Origin: Rhodohalobacter sp. SW132
GTDB lineage: Bacteria; Bacteroidota; Rhodothermia; Balneolales; Balneolaceae
Length of the DNA stretch: 64,000 nucleotides
Direction: 5' to 3'
NCBI RefSeq assembly: GCF_003390325.1
Contig: NZ_QUOK01000001.1
Location: 186,001-250,000, forward strand
The position numbers and the translations under genes were made by a program. This document shows, piece after piece, positions 54,901-64,000 of the stretch (position 1 is the first letter of the stretch; every line of letters begins with the position of its first letter). The notes beneath the pieces were generated by a model. The model saw only the letters and a program-made list of their open reading frames with translations. It made no database searches and was not told where the DNA came from.

Positions 54901-57900
54901 AATCCGGTTTCCGGGCTGGAGGTTGAATTTAGCATTGGCGATACACCTTCCGGTGCGAGCGGTCAGAGTTTAAGCAGCTCATCGGTCACAACCAACTCTG
55001 CAGGAGAAGCCTCTTCCACCCTAACTCTTGGAAATCTGACCGGAACATATACCGTTATTGCTGCCGCCGGAGCTGCCGGAAACATCTCATTTTCCGCAAA
55101 TGCTGCTGCAGGTTCAGCTGAGACTTTTGATTTTGATGATATCAGCTCCCCGCAGACTGCAGGCGAATCGTTTGATATTTCGCTGACTGCTTTTGATGGT
55201 CAGGGCAATATTGCAACGGGCTACCAGGGGACAGCATCTCTCAGTGCGTCAGCGGGATCAGTTAGTCCAGGGAATGCGGAGTTTACAAACGGTACAGCTT
55301 CGCTGAGTGTATCTCTTAGCACCGCTTCTGGTAATCAGTCCATTACTGCGTCTGATGGTTCAATTACGGGCAGTTCAAATACTTTTGAAGTGCAGAGCGG
55401 GGGTGTAAGCGCGAGCAACTCTTCGGTCAGTGCTGATCCGAATCAGCTGCAGGCTGGTAATAGTTCGGAATTGTCTATAAATCTGCGTGACGGCAGCAAC
55501 AATCCGGTAACTGGATTGAGCAGCAGCATATCGATAGATGTCAGCGGTAATGGCAGCGCTGGAGGCGTTAGTGAAACAGGCAGCGGAAATTATACTGCAG
55601 ATGTAAGCAATACAACGGCTGAGATCGTTTCCGTTACCGTCAGTGTAAACGGAGTAACTCTTGATGATGAATCCTCCATTGAATTTACAGCTGCGGATCC
55701 TGATGAACTGACTATTGTATCCGGAAATAATCAGAGCGCGGCGGTATCTCAGCAGCTTTCGGATGATTTTGTAATAATTGTCACTGATGAATTTGATAAT
55801 CCGGTCCCGAATACAACAGTAAACTTCTCCATTGAAAACACTCCATCTGGAGCATCCGGGCAGAGTTTAAGCAGCAGTTCAGCTCAGACCAACAGCTCAG
55901 GCCAGACATCCACTCGCCTGACGCTTGGCGACATACCGGGTGAATATACTGTGAATGCATCGGTGAGTGGTGCGGGCTCGGTTACATTCAGTGCCGAAGC
56001 AGAAATTGGTGCCGCTTCAGATATGGAGATCGCAACACAGCCAGGTACTACAACAGCCGGTCAGTCGATCAGCCCTTCACCACAGGTCAGAATTACAGAC
56101 GGAGCAGGTAACACGATTGAAGGAGTCAGCGTAACGGTGAGTGTGGAAGGTGGAGAAAGTTTTGATTCGGGTACAACTACTCAGTCTACAAATTCATCCG
56201 GGATTGCTACATTTTCCAATCTTGTGCTCGAAACATCAGGATCATACAGTCTGGTCTTCAATGCCGCCGCATCCGGTGTATCGAACGTAACCTCTGATTC
56301 TTTCGAAATAGAACCGGCTGCGGGTGATCCTTCCAACAGCAGCGCCGACGTACCTAACGGAGCGGCCGGAGATGCCACATCGATCACAATTACTGTTCTT
56401 GATGAATTTGGTAACCCGGTAACCGGTGCAGCCGGTAATCTGTCGGTATCTGTTTCAGGTGCTAACAGCGGGGCGTCTTTCATCTCCATCGAAGACAATG
56501 GGGATGGCACGTATTCAACCAGTTACACGCCACAGAATAATGGAACAGACACGATCACAATTGAATTGTCAGGTTCAGGAATTAGTGGCAGCCCGTTTAC
56601 GAGTGAGGTGAGTACGAGTGAGGTGAGCGCATCCAGTTCAAGCGTTTCAGCCGATCCAACTGAACTTCAGGCCGGAAACAGTTCAACTGTAACGGTTCAG
56701 TTGAAAGATGGTGCTGATAATTCTATCGCAGGACTCTCGGATTCTGACTTCAATATCAGCGTGAGCGGAAATGGATCAGCCGGATCTGTCAGTGAGACCT
56801 CAGGAGGTACGTATGTGTTTGAAGTCACGAATGAAACCGCTCAACAGGTAACGGTAACCGTGACAGCTACAGGAACTACGCTGAATGACACACCGCTAAT
56901 CACATATACAGCTGCGGATCCTGATGTTATGCAAATTACAACCGAGCCAGGCGAATCAGTTGCGGGTCAACCTATAAGCGGCCCTCCTGCTGTTCGCATC
57001 TGGGATGAGTTTGATAATCCGGTACCAGGTGTCAGTGTCTCCGTCTCGGAACAAGATGGACAGGCGTTTACAGCCGGAAGTGATACTTCGGTTGAGACTA
57101 ATGGTAATGGATTTGCAGTCTTTAGTAATATTGCAATTGGGCAGGTCGGCGATGGGTATAATCTGGTTTTTTCATCCAGTGGCGTTACACCTCGAACAAG
57201 TAATGCCTTTGATGTTACAGCAGCTTCTGCAGATGCTTCATCAACAACCGCAAATGTCCCTGACGGAACAGCCGGTTCCTCAACGCCGATTGAAATAACG
57301 GTGGAGGATGGCCTTGGGAATCGCGTTGAAGGGGTTGAAGGTGATCTTTCCGTTACGATTGGCGGGGCAAATGATGGTGCTTCGGTTGCAACGATCAGCG
57401 ACGACGGTAACGGCGAGTACAGCACGAGTTACACGCCGGAAAACGCGGGCACTGACGAGGTTGCTATCACACTGGGTGGAAATCCGATTTCGGGAAGTCC
57501 ATATAGCAGTGAAGTTTCCGCAGCTGATCCGTCAAATGTGGAAATTGAATCAGGTAATAACCAGACGGGTTCAGTCAGCCAGGAGCTTTCGGAAGATTTT
57601 GTGGTAAGGGTAACAGATACATTTGATAATCCGGTTCCGAATGCCACAGTAAACTTCTCTATTGATGAAACTCCATCAGGCGCAACCGTACAGGAATTAA
57701 GCAATTCTTCTGCTCAGACCAATAACTCAGGCCTGGCAGCTACACGTCTGACCCTCGGCGACTCACCGGGTGAGTATAGGGTAGATGCAACGGTGAGTGG
57801 TGCAGGGTCTGTTACGTTCAGTGCGGAAGCAGAGATTGGTGCCGCTTCAGAAATGGAGATTACCACACAGCCGGGAACAACAACAGCTGGGCAGTCGATC

Positions 57901-60900
57901 AGCCCGGCGCCACAGGTAAGAATTACGGACAGCGCAGGTAATGAGATTGAAGGAATCAGCGTGACGGTGAGCGTACAAAATGGAGGAGGTTTTGATTCCG
58001 GAACCACAACTCAATCTACGAATTCATCCGGAGTTGCTACATTTTCCAATCTCGTGCTCGAAACAGCGGGATCATACAGCCTGGTTTTCGATGCAGACGC
58101 ATCGGGCGTACCGAATGTAACCTCTGACTCTTTCGAAATAGAAGCTGCGGCAGGTGATCCTTCCAGTAGTAGTGCTGATGTGCCTGACGGCGAGGCAGGT
58201 TCTTCAACACCAATCGAAATAACGGTAGAGGATAGCTTTGGAAATCGTGTTGAAGGGGTTGCGGCGGGTCTTTCCGTAACGATTAGCGGGGCCAATGATG
58301 GAGCATCGGTTGCAGCGATCAGCGACAACGGTAACGGCGAGTACAGCACGAGTTACACGCCGGAAAACGCGGGCACTGACCAGGTTGCTATCACACTGGG
58401 CGGAGATCCGATTTCCGAAAGTCCGTTTAGCAGTGAAGTTTCAGGCGGGTCCGCTTCATCTTTTAATTTTGAGCCGATTGGCACTCAGACAGCCGGTGTG
58501 CCTTTCGAAATAACGATTACTGCTGAAGATGCGAATGGAAATACAGATTCAGGATACAATCAGAATGTATCGCTCGAAACAACTGCAGGAACGATCACAC
58601 CTGAAACAGCAAATTTTAGTACCGGCACGGTTACACTGGATGTGGAAGTGAGCGAGGCGGGAAGCAACCAAACTATCACAGCGGACGATGGTTCATTCAG
58701 CAGCACATCAAATGAATTTACTGTAGAAAGCGGCGGCATTGACACCGATAATTCAAGTGTGATAGCTGATCCATCAGAGCTGCAGGTCGGAAATAGTTCA
58801 ACGCTAACAATAGAACTACGTGATGGCAGTAATAACCCTGTGAGCGGCTTCACAAACACAGATTTCACAATAGGTGTAACTGGAGATGCAGAAGCAGGTG
58901 CAGTGAGTGAAAACGGTACCTCCGGGAATTATACAACAGCAATAACCAACGAGACCGCTGAAACTGTAACGGTTAGCGTCACTGCTGAGGGGACGAGTGT
59001 GGGGGAAGCAGATATCAATTTTACCCCTGCTGATCCCTCAAATATTATAATTGAATCAGGTAATGAACAGACGGGCTCAGTCAGCCAGGAGCTGGATAAC
59101 GATTTTGTTGTTACTGTGACAGATGAATATGGTAATGCTGTGAGAGATGAATCAGTCAGTTTTTCAATTACAGACACTCCGGATGGATCATCCGGCGAAT
59201 CGTTAAGTACGGAATTAGAAACTACAAATAACTCAGGTGAAGCTTCTACACGTTTAACCCTCGGCGACACCCCCGGCACCTACTCTGTAGAGGCAACCTT
59301 TTCAGGTGCAGGGTCGGTAACATTCACTGCCACAGCTGAGGCCGGGGAAGCATCAAATCTGGATATTATAACTGAACCTGCTCAAACCACAGCGGGTGAA
59401 GCCATACGCGGCTCACCGGATGCCCCACTAACAGTACGAGTAATAGATACAGATGGTATCGGGATCAGCGGGGTAAATGTTACGGTTCAGATCGAGGGTG
59501 GAAATACGTTTGACGGGGGAGAGACAGGACAAGTTACAGACACATCGGGTGAAGCTTCCTTTCCAGATTTGGTGATTGAAACTGCAGGTACAAATTACAG
59601 GCTAATCTTTTCTGCAGATGGTGTAGATTCCAAAACTTCATCTCCTTTTGATGTGGTTGCCGCTGAAGCTTCAGTAATAGAAGCAGAAGGTGTAATAACT
59701 TCAGCAGCGGCTGACGGAGATGATGAGTTAGAATTTTCAATTAACGTCTTAGACGAATTTTCAAACCAAGTACCGGGAGTAACTGTAAATGCAAGTGATA
59801 ACGGGACTAATATAACCTACACTAGAGCTGGAAGTTCACAAGAAACTGATGACTCAGGCCAGGTTACTTTTACTGCGACTTCCGAAACGATCCAATCGGA
59901 CGTAATCTTTACGTTTACAGAATTGGTGAATAGTAACACTACAACTGCACAAGGTAGTTTTGTGGACAATTCGGGATTTACGCTAGACAACCCAGGTGAA
60001 CAAACTGCCGGTGAGGAATTCATTCTGGAGATTACAGATGCACGCGGAGTTGGCGGAGAACTTCTTTCTGATAATCGGAATGTTTCAGTAGAAAGTAATC
60101 AAGAAGGATTGATATATGATGAATCAACAAATTTCAATAACGGATCTGCAGATATCCCAATAACACTCACCACAGAGGACGAACACGTATTAATAGTAAA
60201 TGTTGATGGCATTAGTGATGACGAATCGGTATCCCTGAATGTTGTATCAGGAGGACCTGCGACTGTGAATGTAAATGTTTTGAATGGAACAGCAACTGCT
60301 GATGGAGTGGATGAACTGGTATTTGAAATTACAGTTGAAGATATAAATGATAACCCGGTACCGAACGTAACGGTTGAAGTAAGCCATGAAGGGTCTGGTA
60401 TTATCTATACCGGCGCTGGAAGCTCAGATGTTACAGATGATTCAGGTCAGGTTACTTTTACAGCTACTTCCGAAACGATCCAATCGGACGTTAACTTTAC
60501 GTTTACAGAATCAGTGAACAATATCTCGGACACTGCACAGGGTAGTTTTGAGGCCGGCAGTCCGAGTGCGTCCAACTCCGGGATAGAGGCTGCTCCTACA
60601 GAAGGGCTGACTGCTGATGGATCTGACGCCTCCATAATAACTATTACAGTTCGTGATGGTGGTAGCAACGAGCTTGAAGGTGAAGATGTGTTTTTTGCGA
60701 TCACAGGCGGGGATGGCTCACTGAGCAGCGGATCCTGGACGACGGATGAGTTTGGCCAGGCTTCAGCTGAACTCACCTCAACACAAGCGAATACGGTAAC
60801 CGTAACGGGATACTTAGGAACAAACAACAGCGGCGAGGTGATTGGCACTGTTGATGTGGAGTTTGAGAGTGTGGCTGCTGATGCGGGTCAAAGTGAAATT

Positions 60901-62418
60901 AGTGCAGAACCCACATCTATTGCGGCTGATGGCAGTTCCACTTCCATAGTAACGGTGGAACTGAAGGGTGCCAATGGTAACCCCATTTCGTCAGGAGGAG
61001 ATAATGTGGAGCTTACTACAACAGCCGGCACGCTCTTAAATTCAGTAATTGATAACGCTGATGGTACCTACAGTCAGGATTTACAGTCGTCAACCACTGC
61101 AGAGACAGCTACGGTGACCGGAACACTGGATGGTGATGTAATAGGAACCGTTGATGTGGAGTTTGAAACGCTTCAGGCATCGCAGATATCATCGTTGACA
61201 ATTGATGAAGCTGAGATTCCTGTGGATGGGAGTACGTCAGTCACTGCCATAGTGCTGGATGCCATAGACAATCCTGTTCAGAGTGTGGAGGTAAGTTTTT
61301 TTAGTAATGAATCCAATCGCGCAACTGTTGATGAGAGTTCAGCTCTGACCGATGAAAATGGTCTTGCAACGGTTGGTATATCCGGCGCTGCTGACGAAAC
61401 TGGATTGGTAATTATTACCGCATCTATTGAAGATTCAGATGCGAATGTAGCGTTCAGTGACAGTGAAACGGTGGAGCTGACAGTCGTTGCCGGTAGTGCG
61501 AGTTCTTCCAATTCCGGGATAGAGGCAAGCCCATCGGCCGGGCTGAATGCTGATGGATCTGATGCTTCAGAGTTGACAATTACAGTTCGTGATGTGGGTG
61601 GCAACGAGCTTGAAGGTGAAGATGTGTTTTTTGAGATCACAAACGGGGATGGCACGCTGACCAGCGGTCCCTGGACGACGAATACTTCAGGCCAGGCTAT
61701 TGCTGAACTCACCTCAACGCAAGCAAATACGGTAACCGTAATGGGATATTTAGGAACAAACGAAAGTGGTGAAGAAATAGGCACTGCTGAGATAGAATTT
61801 GAAGCAGAGGCTTCATCTCAAATGTCTATTATTCAACAACCGGAAAACACAACGGCAGGTGAGGTGATTACTCCTTTACCACAAGTTCTGATAGTTTCTG
61901 GTGATGGCGATCCGTTAGGGGAAATCAGCGTAACAGTAAGTGTAGAGGAAAGGGTAAGTTTCAGTGATGGTACTTTGACCCAATTGACTGAATCTTCTGG
62001 TGTGGCAACTTTTGATGATCTGGTAATTACATCAGCTGGAAATCACAGACTGGTTTTCAGTGCAGACGGAATTTCGAGTGTCACTTCCGAACCATTTATT
62101 GTGAATCCGGGTGTGGGAAATCCAAGTAATACTACAGCTGAGGTCAATGATGGAATAGTAAATACAGAAACTACGATAACCATAATGGTCAGAGATGATT
62201 ATGGGAACCTGGTAGGCGGAGCGGCATCTGAATTATTTGTAGAAATAAGTATGAATAACTCATCAATAGCTGAAGTCATAGAAACCGATTCACTGGGCCA
62301 GTATACAGCAAGATATTCTCCTGCCAATACAGGAGAGGATTCAATTGATATCACTCTGAATAATGAGCAAATTAACGGAAGCATCTTTTCAAGTCTGGTA
62401 ACCACAAGCGAGGAATAA
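51955..62418 (+). CDS. Giant multi-repeat surface lipoprotein, adhesin-like (about 3,487 aa)
   Basis: One uninterrupted frame of 10.5 kb. An N-terminal signal ends in FTFSC (Cys21), so it is probably a lipoprotein. Three InlB-type (divergent B-repeat) units follow in the first about 340 residues; the second is split by a low-complexity insertion of roughly 110 residues. The remaining about 3,100 residues are around 30 beta-sandwich repeats of three or four kinds: invasin/Big_1-like ('SVSADPTELQAGSSSTVTIQLRD'-type, cut), 'QQPxxTTAG' Ig-like units, and filamin-like units ending in GSPF. No catalytic domain and no type IX or barrel C-terminal domain is visible; it ends 'SSLVTTSEE'. A long stalk-like adhesin or matrix protein is the likely role, by inference. 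Confidence 0.85.
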   Translation: MFMRRLLFLLASVIAVFTFSCDTTQPSFDDSVPGVFELSTNVSPDDGGTIEPSEGEYVSGTTLEISAIPETGYVFERWEGDLTGSINPTFLTMSRNRTVTAFFIEADYPLTIEIVGQGRVFEEIISQTTKAPQSAETGDLSAPASRDSLDDDPDLKNNRDSEEQLKLQRDTGGSPDQQVDNDVSNLDISSGAPGSLQQGIQRTTEQLTAESSASASIEIETVTVQLTADPDDGWRFARWEGDLTGSQNPDSLLVDEEKNVIAVFEEIGAEEYTLNLDVEGQGFIEASPDRTLYDEGEEVTLTAVPDDGWRFLAWQGDLEGSENPETLIMDADKNVTSVFSRIGAPVSEILQQPSSVTAGENISPAPAVRITNDQGEPLEGIGVSASLNNNGFSSSSGTDVNTNSDGVARFDNLSIESVSTGYRIIFEADDPDISSVSSSEFEVSPAEADPASTVANVRGGVAGGSTEITISVFDRFNNPIANAEDEISVTVSGANSASPSVSAGDEIGQYIAIYSPENAGTDEVTIELNGTPIDGSPFISEVFTSDISASESSVSADPTELQAGSSSTVTIQLRDESGNPISELFGSDFSINVSGNSTAGSVSEVSSGTYQFSVSNTTAQQISVTVFAGGVRLSDTPEITFIPSDPDMIAVPSGSQPGTSTAGEVISNSPSARVTDEFGNNIAGLDVTVSEQNGQDFSSGTETKSTNSSGIAVFDDLVITNAGRYNLVYTAGSLTTTSNAFDVNPAAASASETTADVPNGSAGDRTDITITVRDEFGNRVEGVAENLSVSVSGDNSGATLESVAEEGNGVYTTAYTPTATGTDQITIELNGTGISGSPYDSNIITSDADAVEIEQQPQQTVAGESVAGPPSVIVTDDLGNPVEGVEVVASVQGSASFDGGSTTQNTGSNGIAVFNDLVIETAGNYTLSFNAIGASENAVSESFDVVAADPDNLSRLSGNNQNGVVTETLDEPFVVRVADEFGNPVSGLEVEFSIGDTPSGASGQSLSSSSVTTNSAGEASSTLTLGNLTGTYTVIAAAGAAGNISFSANAAAGSAETFDFDDISSPQTAGESFDISLTAFDGQGNIATGYQGTASLSASAGSVSPGNAEFTNGTASLSVSLSTASGNQSITASDGSITGSSNTFEVQSGGVSASNSSVSADPNQLQAGNSSELSINLRDGSNNPVTGLSSSISIDVSGNGSAGGVSETGSGNYTADVSNTTAEIVSVTVSVNGVTLDDESSIEFTAADPDELTIVSGNNQSAAVSQQLSDDFVIIVTDEFDNPVPNTTVNFSIENTPSGASGQSLSSSSAQTNSSGQTSTRLTLGDIPGEYTVNASVSGAGSVTFSAEAEIGAASDMEIATQPGTTTAGQSISPSPQVRITDGAGNTIEGVSVTVSVEGGESFDSGTTTQSTNSSGIATFSNLVLETSGSYSLVFNAAASGVSNVTSDSFEIEPAAGDPSNSSADVPNGAAGDATSITITVLDEFGNPVTGAAGNLSVSVSGANSGASFISIEDNGDGTYSTSYTPQNNGTDTITIELSGSGISGSPFTSEVSTSEVSASSSSVSADPTELQAGNSSTVTVQLKDGADNSIAGLSDSDFNISVSGNGSAGSVSETSGGTYVFEVTNETAQQVTVTVTATGTTLNDTPLITYTAADPDVMQITTEPGESVAGQPISGPPAVRIWDEFDNPVPGVSVSVSEQDGQAFTAGSDTSVETNGNGFAVFSNIAIGQVGDGYNLVFSSSGVTPRTSNAFDVTAASADASSTTANVPDGTAGSSTPIEITVEDGLGNRVEGVEGDLSVTIGGANDGASVATISDDGNGEYSTSYTPENAGTDEVAITLGGNPISGSPYSSEVSAADPSNVEIESGNNQTGSVSQELSEDFVVRVTDTFDNPVPNATVNFSIDETPSGATVQELSNSSAQTNNSGLAATRLTLGDSPGEYRVDATVSGAGSVTFSAEAEIGAASEMEITTQPGTTTAGQSISPAPQVRITDSAGNEIEGISVTVSVQNGGGFDSGTTTQSTNSSGVATFSNLVLETAGSYSLVFDADASGVPNVTSDSFEIEAAAGDPSSSSADVPDGEAGSSTPIEITVEDSFGNRVEGVAAGLSVTISGANDGASVAAISDNGNGEYSTSYTPENAGTDQVAITLGGDPISESPFSSEVSGGSASSFNFEPIGTQTAGVPFEITITAEDANGNTDSGYNQNVSLETTAGTITPETANFSTGTVTLDVEVSEAGSNQTITADDGSFSSTSNEFTVESGGIDTDNSSVIADPSELQVGNSSTLTIELRDGSNNPVSGFTNTDFTIGVTGDAEAGAVSENGTSGNYTTAITNETAETVTVSVTAEGTSVGEADINFTPADPSNIIIESGNEQTGSVSQELDNDFVVTVTDEYGNAVRDESVSFSITDTPDGSSGESLSTELETTNNSGEASTRLTLGDTPGTYSVEATFSGAGSVTFTATAEAGEASNLDIITEPAQTTAGEAIRGSPDAPLTVRVIDTDGIGISGVNVTVQIEGGNTFDGGETGQVTDTSGEASFPDLVIETAGTNYRLIFSADGVDSKTSSPFDVVAAEASVIEAEGVITSAAADGDDELEFSINVLDEFSNQVPGVTVNASDNGTNITYTRAGSSQETDDSGQVTFTATSETIQSDVIFTFTELVNSNTTTAQGSFVDNSGFTLDNPGEQTAGEEFILEITDARGVGGELLSDNRNVSVESNQEGLIYDESTNFNNGSADIPITLTTEDEHVLIVNVDGISDDESVSLNVVSGGPATVNVNVLNGTATADGVDELVFEITVEDINDNPVPNVTVEVSHEGSGIIYTGAGSSDVTDDSGQVTFTATSETIQSDVNFTFTESVNNISDTAQGSFEAGSPSASNSGIEAAPTEGLTADGSDASIITITVRDGGSNELEGEDVFFAITGGDGSLSSGSWTTDEFGQASAELTSTQANTVTVTGYLGTNNSGEVIGTVDVEFESVAADAGQSEISAEPTSIAADGSSTSIVTVELKGANGNPISSGGDNVELTTTAGTLLNSVIDNADGTYSQDLQSSTTAETATVTGTLDGDVIGTVDVEFETLQASQISSLTIDEAEIPVDGSTSVTAIVLDAIDNPVQSVEVSFFSNESNRATVDESSALTDENGLATVGISGAADETGLVIITASIEDSDANVAFSDSETVELTVVAGSASSSNSGIEASPSAGLNADGSDASELTITVRDVGGNELEGEDVFFEITNGDGTLTSGPWTTNTSGQAIAELTSTQANTVTVMGYLGTNESGEEIGTAEIEFEAEASSQMSIIQQPENTTAGEVITPLPQVLIVSGDGDPLGEISVTVSVEERVSFSDGTLTQLTESSGVATFDDLVITSAGNHRLVFSADGISSVTSEPFIVNPGVGNPSNTTAEVNDGIVNTETTITIMVRDDYGNLVGGAASELFVEISMNNSSIAEVIETDSLGQYTARYSPANTGEDSIDITLNNEQINGSIFSSLVTTSEE
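55690..56610 (+). repeat. Three-domain coding repeat, copy 1
   Basis: A block encoding a D-type unit (SGNNQxxxVSQxLS start), a QQPxxTTAG-like unit and a filamin-like unit. It is closely similar in base sequence and order to copy 2 at about 57525-58445. Limits are approximate. Confidence 0.7.
57525..58445 (+). repeat. Three-domain coding repeat, copy 2
   Basis: Same domain order as copy 1. Its last unit (about 58210-58440) is also nearly identical to the unit at about 57300-57510 just before the block. Stretches of over 50 bases differ at only one or two sites, which suggests recent duplication or gene conversion. Confidence 0.7.
60545..60860 (+). repeat. Coding repeat of an invasin-like unit (pair with 61495-61800)
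   Basis: The unit beginning with S-N-S-G-I-E-A and ending near 'TVTVTGYLGTNNSGE' recurs at about 61495-61800 with high base identity. Within 59820-59935 and 60415-60530 another pair of near-identical segments is seen ('ATSETIQSDV' coding). Confidence 0.65.
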
Positions 62419-62642
62419 GTCGGAATATCTCAGTCATTTTTCAGTTAATGTTTTTACCTCAGATAAATGTGTATCTGATTTCTGATTAAAGTAGCAGCTC
62501 TTCAAATCCTTTCTTTCAATTTCTCCACCATTTTATATGATTGATTCTTTAATAGGAGAATGTATATTAAAACCGGTTTTGCCAATTCTCAATGTAGAGT
62601 AACACGCTTAACACTGACAATTTCAAATATATACCATTCAGC
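62419..62642. other. Intergenic region after the giant gene
   Basis: 224 bases, AT-rich, no gene and no clear terminator hairpin. It probably holds the promoter of the propeller protein. Confidence 0.3.
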
Positions 62643-64000
62643 ATGTTGAATAATCTACGCTGCAACACACTTACAGTCTTTTTTATCCTTTTACTGATTC
62701 CCCTAACTTCAATGGCTCAAACAAACGGGGATAATGAATCTTCCGGCGATAACGAAATAGAATCGAGTCACGAAGGACTGCCTCTTGAAGCTGATCGAAC
62801 GGTTCATCTGCAGGCCGAAGAGGGAACCTGGCTCTCCGTTGATGTTCATCCTTCCGGGGAAAAACTGGTTTTTGAATTTATGGGGGATCTTTACGAACTC
62901 CCGATTGATGGCGGAGATGCCGTACAGCTGACAAAAGGGATGGCGTTCGATCATCAACCACGATTTAATCCGGACGGTAATAAGATCGTGTTTATATCAG
63001 ATCGCAGCGGCGGTGATAATGTCTGGATTCTGGACCTCGAAACGATGGAGACCGAACAGCGGACTACCGGCAATAATCATCGCTGGCAATCTCCGATATT
63101 TACCCCGGATGGCGAATATATCATAGCGGCCCGGGCAAACCTCAGAGGCGGGGTGCATAAACTAAGAATGTATCATGTGGATGGCGGAAATGGCACCGAA
63201 TTTATTGATACGCCAAATAATCTGAAAACAATCGAACCGGCATTTGGCGGAGACGACAGATACATCTGGTTTTCACAGCGAACCGGTGACTGGAACTACA
63301 ATGCCATCTTTCCTCAATATCAGATTGCTAAATTTGACCGTGATACGGGCGAGCGACATACGCAAACTTCAAGGCTTGGGTCTGCATTTCGCCCCACGCT
63401 ATCGTCCGACGGGAATTGGCTGGTGTATGGAACACGGCATGATACGGAGACCGGACTTCGAATTCGGGATCTCGAAACGGGTGATGAACGCTGGCTTGCG
63501 TATCCCATTCAGCGAGATGATATGGAATCTCGCGGCACACGGGATGTTCTCCCAACGATGGTCTTTACACCGGATAACAGCGCCGTAATTACAACATGGA
63601 GCGGAAAAATCTGGAGATTACCCATCGAAGAGGGAGCCGAAGCCACTGAAATTCCGTTTCGGATAGACACGGAACTGGAACTGGGCCCGCGACTTGATTT
63701 CAAATATCCTATGTCGGACGATGAGCAGTTTGTTGCACGTCAGATTCGTGATGGCGTTCCATCTCCTGATGGCACTCGTCTTGCTTTTACCGTTTTGAAC
63801 GATCTCTATGTGATGGATCTCCCCAATGGCACACCGGAGAAGATCACAGATCTCGGTTTGTCGAAGGCGTTTCCTGTGTGGTCGCCCGATGGAGACTGGA
63901 TTGCGTTTGCGACCTGGGACCCTGAGGAAGGCGGACACATCTACAGAAAAAGAAGCAACGGACGCAGAAGTGCACAGCGGCTCACAGATCAGGCCGGGCT
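62643..64000 (+). CDS. WD40/TolB-like propeller protein, probably amidohydrolase-linked (5' part)
   Basis: The frame runs off the window end, so only the first 452 residues are present. The signal peptide is cleaved near 'TSMAQT'. Repeated TolB/PD40 blades follow, with motifs such as 'PRFNPDGNKIVFISDRSGGDNVWI', cut here to its key parts F-x-P-D-G and S-D-R-S-G-x-x-N-[VI]-W, then 'FTPDGEYIIAARA', 'PSPDGTRLAFTVLNDLYVMD' and 'WSPDGDWIAFATWD'. In Bacteroidota such secreted propellers are commonly followed by an amidohydrolase domain, which would lie beyond the window. The start is the ATG at 62643. Confidence 0.8.
   Translation, partial: MLNNLRCNTLTVFFILLLIPLTSMAQTNGDNESSGDNEIESSHEGLPLEADRTVHLQAEEGTWLSVDVHPSGEKLVFEFMGDLYELPIDGGDAVQLTKGMAFDHQPRFNPDGNKIVFISDRSGGDNVWILDLETMETEQRTTGNNHRWQSPIFTPDGEYIIAARANLRGGVHKLRMYHVDGGNGTEFIDTPNNLKTIEPAFGGDDRYIWFSQRTGDWNYNAIFPQYQIAKFDRDTGERHTQTSRLGSAFRPTLSSDGNWLVYGTRHDTETGLRIRDLETGDERWLAYPIQRDDMESRGTRDVLPTMVFTPDNSAVITTWSGKIWRLPIEEGAEATEIPFRIDTELELGPRLDFKYPMSDDEQFVARQIRDGVPSPDGTRLAFTVLNDLYVMDLPNGTPEKITDLGLSKAFPVWSPDGDWIAFATWDPEEGGHIYRKRSNGRRSAQRLTDQAG

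Noticed and set aside
55690-61800. Possible CRISPR array in the giant gene
   Set aside because: Repeats are hundreds of bases long, in frame and protein-coding.

Overview
The window looks like a chromosomal segment from a Gram-negative, Bacteroidota-type bacterium. The Balneolota (relatives of Balneola, Gracilimonas, Rhodohalobacter) are my best guess. This rests on a SusC/SusD outer-membrane pair, many SPII lipoproteins, a long-form IspH, a curlin-repeat locus, weak Shine-Dalgarno sequences and moderate GC. The species cannot be fixed from sequence reading alone. I found no rRNA, insertion sequence, integrase, prophage gene or CRISPR array. One tRNA, tRNA-Lys(TTT), is present.

Layout. 1-5 kb: the end of a zinc-type alcohol dehydrogenase, an LVIVD beta-propeller lipoprotein with a DUF305 metal-binding lipoprotein, a Gfo/Idh/MocA oxidoreductase and a TPR protein. 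5-10 kb, minus strand: a small membrane protein, a deoxynucleoside kinase, folK, folB, dnaA, a likely oriC with three perfect DnaA boxes, prmC and an unknown protein. 10-18 kb: an outer-membrane-like protein, a HAD phosphatase, enolase and an orphan SusC/SusD pair. 18.4-22.1 kb: recF, a DUF721 (DciA-like) gene and ybbR, convergent with ispH.

22.6-31.8 kb is the most distinctive region. It is a one-strand locus of curli-like functional amyloid genes: a LysM-CsgE fusion, four secreted curlin-repeat proteins, one membrane-anchored curlin-repeat protein, two paralogous minor-curlin-like proteins near either end, and a terminal carboxypeptidase-regulatory-like lipoprotein. Stem-loops sit after most curlin genes. 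CsgG, CsgF and a CsgD-like regulator are not in the window, so the secretion pore must be encoded elsewhere or be of a different type.

31.8-35.1 kb: an AraC regulator divergent from an AldB-type aldehyde dehydrogenase and DUF779. 35.2-40.8 kb: a lipoprotein amidase, then a signalling cluster (RsbT-like ATPase, a histidine kinase with an RsbU-like N terminus, a NarL-type regulator and a convergent HisKA_2 kinase). 41-51.4 kb: mixed genes (DUF4440 lipoprotein, thioesterase, outer-membrane protein, FAD dehydrogenase, NfeD-SPFH-SPFH operon, cyclophilin, MltB-like transglycosylase, and a HIT-aroQ-flippase operon). After tRNA-Lys comes a single 10.5-kb gene for a lipoprotein of about 3,487 residues built from InlB-type, invasin-like and filamin-like repeats. 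The window ends inside a WD40/TolB-propeller protein, probably of the amidohydrolase-linked family.

The recurring theme is the cell surface: amyloid fibres, a giant repeat adhesin, SusCD uptake, envelope lipoproteins and peptidoglycan enzymes. These are mixed with replication and core metabolic genes around a putative origin. All assignments come from reading motifs. No database search was run.
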